Below are positions 6,370 to 8,118 of a stretch of DNA of 8,118 nucleotides, piece by piece. Location: NCBI GenBank assembly GCA_947379975.1, contig CANCPF010000048.1:1-8118 (forward strand). The letters run 5' to 3'. This stretch comes from Methylophilaceae bacterium (GTDB taxonomy: Bacteria; Pseudomonadota; Gammaproteobacteria; Burkholderiales; Methylophilaceae). Made by a program: the position numbers and the translations under genes. Under the pieces are notes generated by a model. The model worked only from the letters and a program-made list of their open reading frames with translations, was not told where the DNA came from and did not search any database. Within the stretch, counting starts at the first letter, position 1, and each line of letters opens with the position of its first letter.

Positions 6370-8118
6370 TTGTCTTTTGAATCGTTAAATCTTGCTCCTG
6401 AATTACTTCGTGCTATTGAAGAATCTGGCTATACCACTCCTACTGCTATCCAAGCACAGGCAATTCCTGTTGTGACCGCTGGTCATGACTTGATGGCTTC
6501 TGCACAAACAGGTACAGGTAAAACTGCGGCATTTATGTTGCCAGCGTTAAACTTACTTGCTACACCACATGAAATTAAAAGTCGCGGTCCACGTATTTTG
6601 GTACTTGTACCAACCCGTGAACTTGCTACTCAAGTAAACGAAGCTGCACGTAACTACGGTAAATTCATCCGTGCGCGTACAGTAAGTATTGTGGGCGGCA
6701 TGCCTTACCCACTACAAAACAAACTTTTATCACAACCATTAGATATTTTAGTTGCAACGCCAGGCCGTCTATTGGACCACATGGAACGTGGCCGTATCGA
6801 TCTTTCACGTTTACAAATGTTGATTTTAGATGAAGCAGACCGCATGTTAGACATGGGCTTTTTGCCAGATGTTGAGCGTATTTGTAGCCAGCTTACTGCT
6901 GAGCGTCAAACACTATTGTTCTCTGCAACATTAGATGGCGACATTGCTCGCGTAGCTAAACAAATTCTTAAAAACCCAAAAACAATTCAAGTGGCTGGCC
7001 AAAAAGAAAAACATGCCAACATTGAGCAACGCTTGCACTATGTTGATGACATGACGCATAAAAACAAATTGCTTGAGCATCTATTGATTGCACCAGAAGT
7101 TAACCAAGTGATTATCTTTACTAGCACTAAACGTCATGCAGATTTGTTAGCTGAAGATTTATATGCAGCTGGTCATAAAACTGCAGCTTTACATGGCGAC
7201 ATGACTCAAGGTGCGCGTAACCGTACATTGACTAAATTACGTCAAGGTGAAGTTAAAGTATTAGTAGCGACTGATGTTGCTGCGCGCGGTATTGATGTAC
7301 AAGGTATTAGCCATGTAATCAACTATGACTTACCTAAATTTGCTGAAGATTATGTGCATCGTATCGGTCGTACTGGCCGTGCTGGTAACACTGGTATTGC
7401 GATTTCTTTTGCCTCAAATATGGACCGTCATATCTTACGTAAAATTGAACAGTTCACTGGCAACCGTATGGACCCAACGACTGTTGAAGGCTTTGAGCCA
7501 AAACGTGCGATGAAAATGGATGGTCCAGGTAATGGCCGTGGTGATCGTGGTGATATTCGCCGTGACGCACATAAGCCAGGTGGTCGCGGTGGCTTTAAAC
7601 CACGTGATGACCGTGGTGGCTTTAACGACCGTGGTCCTCGCACTGAAAGCCGTGGGGATACTCGTCCTAGTTTTAGCCGTGACAGTTCTGACAGCCGTGG
7701 TAACCGTGATTCAGCACCACGTGAATCGAATGGTAACTCAGCTGGTTATGCCGGCCGTTCAGAAAGACCATCTAGTGACCGTCCACGCAGTTTTGGTGAC
7801 CGCAATGCTGGTGGCGATCGCTCAAATAGCGACCGTAGCCGTAGCGATCGTCCAAGCGGTGATCGTTCATCAGCAGCGCCAAACCGTAGCTTTGGTGACA
7901 GCGTAGCTTTTGGCAAAAAACCTTTTCCACGTGATGGCGCTAGCGCTCCTCGTGGTGACAGCAACCGTGGCGATAGCCGTGGTGACAACCGCGGTAACCG
8001 TCCAGATGCACCACGTGGTGACAACCGTGTTTTAGGTCAACGTTACGAAGGCCGTTCTGATGCACCGCGTGGCGATCGTTCAGCTGCTCCAGCGCGTCGT
8101 GATAGCAATGACAGCCGT
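6370..8118 (+). CDS. rhlE: RhlE-type ATP-dependent DEAD-box RNA helicase (3' end outside the window)
   Basis: This helicase unwinds RNA duplexes with ATP in ribosome assembly and RNA turnover. Translation from TTG 6370 stays open for 583 codons to the edge, and the stop lies beyond. Every core motif is present: Q motif around GYTTPTAIQ, motif I AQTGTGKT (residues 45-52), Ia PTRELA, Ib TPGRL, II DEAD (154-157), III SAT (185-187), IV IIFTST, V TDVAARGID, and VI HRIGRTGR (330-337). The core ends near residue 377. From about 385 a disordered tail begins, rich in Arg, Asp, Gly, Ser and Asn, with recurrent RGD, GDR and APRGD units. RhlE proteins commonly carry a basic low-complexity tail. This one already has 199 residues, making it long, and it is unusually acidic for such tails. 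The start is chosen from the Shine-Dalgarno at 6357-6364 and the MSFESL-type N terminus. The gene is driven by the promoter at 5923-5950 through a long leader. Other DEAD-box subfamilies (DbpA, SrmB, DeaD) fit less well. Confidence 0.94.
   Translation, partial: MSFESLNLAPELLRAIEESGYTTPTAIQAQAIPVVTAGHDLMASAQTGTGKTAAFMLPALNLLATPHEIKSRGPRILVLVPTRELATQVNEAARNYGKFIRARTVSIVGGMPYPLQNKLLSQPLDILVATPGRLLDHMERGRIDLSRLQMLILDEADRMLDMGFLPDVERICSQLTAERQTLLFSATLDGDIARVAKQILKNPKTIQVAGQKEKHANIEQRLHYVDDMTHKNKLLEHLLIAPEVNQVIIFTSTKRHADLLAEDLYAAGHKTAALHGDMTQGARNRTLTKLRQGEVKVLVATDVAARGIDVQGISHVINYDLPKFAEDYVHRIGRTGRAGNTGIAISFASNMDRHILRKIEQFTGNRMDPTTVEGFEPKRAMKMDGPGNGRGDRGDIRRDAHKPGGRGGFKPRDDRGGFNDRGPRTESRGDTRPSFSRDSSDSRGNRDSAPRESNGNSAGYAGRSERPSSDRPRSFGDRNAGGDRSNSDRSRSDRPSGDRSSAAPNRSFGDSVAFGKKPFPRDGASAPRGDSNRGDSRGDNRGNRPDAPRGDNRVLGQRYEGRSDAPRGDRSAAPARRDSNDSR
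7522..8118 (+). repeat. Degenerate repeat region encoding the Arg/Asp/Gly/Ser-rich helicase tail
   Basis: CGTGGTGAC/CGTGGCGAT-type units (RGD) recur through this stretch, and the segment PDAPRGDNR (about 8007-8033) is echoed by SDAPRGDRS (about 8059-8085). RSFGD also occurs twice (about 7788-7802 and 7879-7893). Synonymous codons differ between copies, which points to old, diverged repetition under protein-level constraint and not to fresh slippage. The same composition opens long empty frames on both strands. Confidence 0.7.

Noticed and set aside
7814..7821. GCGATCGC palindrome (HIP1-like)
   Set aside because: I noted only this one copy, and it falls inside codons for a Gly-Asp-Arg unit, so it has no significance on its own.
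7520..7906. 128-residue open frame on the plus strand inside the helicase tail
   Set aside because: It is a frame-shifted reading of the CGTGGT-type repeats, giving a Val/Ala-rich product with no domain. The helicase frame is clearly the coding one.
7746..8024. 92-residue Arg/Pro/Ser-rich frame on the minus strand
   Set aside because: It is the antisense of the repetitive tail. Its composition simply mirrors the repeat, and no start signal was seen.
7522..8118. Repeats resembling a CRISPR or satellite array
   Set aside because: Units are irregular in spacing and sequence and keep one open reading frame, so they are protein-coding low complexity.

Overview
The window looks like chromosomal DNA from a fairly AT-rich Gram-negative proteobacterium. 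It carries an outer-membrane-factor gene next to a MacA/MacB-type exporter, and standard housekeeping TypA and RhlE-type genes. The TypA and helicase sequences have a betaproteobacterial feel, and a Methylophilaceae-like (Methylotenera-type) methylotroph is my best guess. That rests on recognition only and is uncertain. There is no rRNA, tRNA, CRISPR array, insertion sequence or phage gene. Every large reading frame has a recognisable family.

Layout: (1) Positions 1-3927, plus strand, hold a tight operon for a tripartite efflux or secretion machine. It comprises the 3' half of a TolC-family outer-membrane channel, a MacA-type periplasmic adaptor, a MacB-type ATPase and a MacB/FtsX-type permease. 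The last three genes are joined by TAATG stop/start overlaps, so they are probably translationally coupled. In E. coli the ATPase and permease are one MacB polypeptide, whereas here they are two genes. (2) Positions 3928-4025 are a short convergent gap with a hairpin terminator that can serve both strands. (3) Positions 4026-5843, minus strand, hold complete typA (bipA), a ribosome-associated translational GTPase. (4) Positions 5844-6369 are a 526-bp divergent intergenic region. It holds a near-consensus sigma-70 promoter (TTGACA, 16 bp, TATACT) facing right and, more weakly, an extended -10 element facing left for typA. Between the rightward promoter and the helicase start lies a leader of about 410 nt containing several complementary arms. 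The most striking is a hairpin of about 25 bp that starts almost at the predicted transcript 5' end. (5) Positions 6370-8118, plus strand, encode an RhlE-type DEAD-box RNA helicase. It starts at TTG, has a complete helicase core, and carries an Arg/Asp/Gly/Ser-rich disordered tail that is still open at the window edge.

Functionally there are two units: an envelope export system, and a divergent pair of RNA/ribosome-assembly factors. TypA and DEAD-box helicases are both linked in other bacteria to ribosome biogenesis and growth in the cold. Most of the window is ordinary. The least explained part is the structured helicase leader, which could be an autoregulatory or temperature-responsive RNA element; that function is inferred, not shown.
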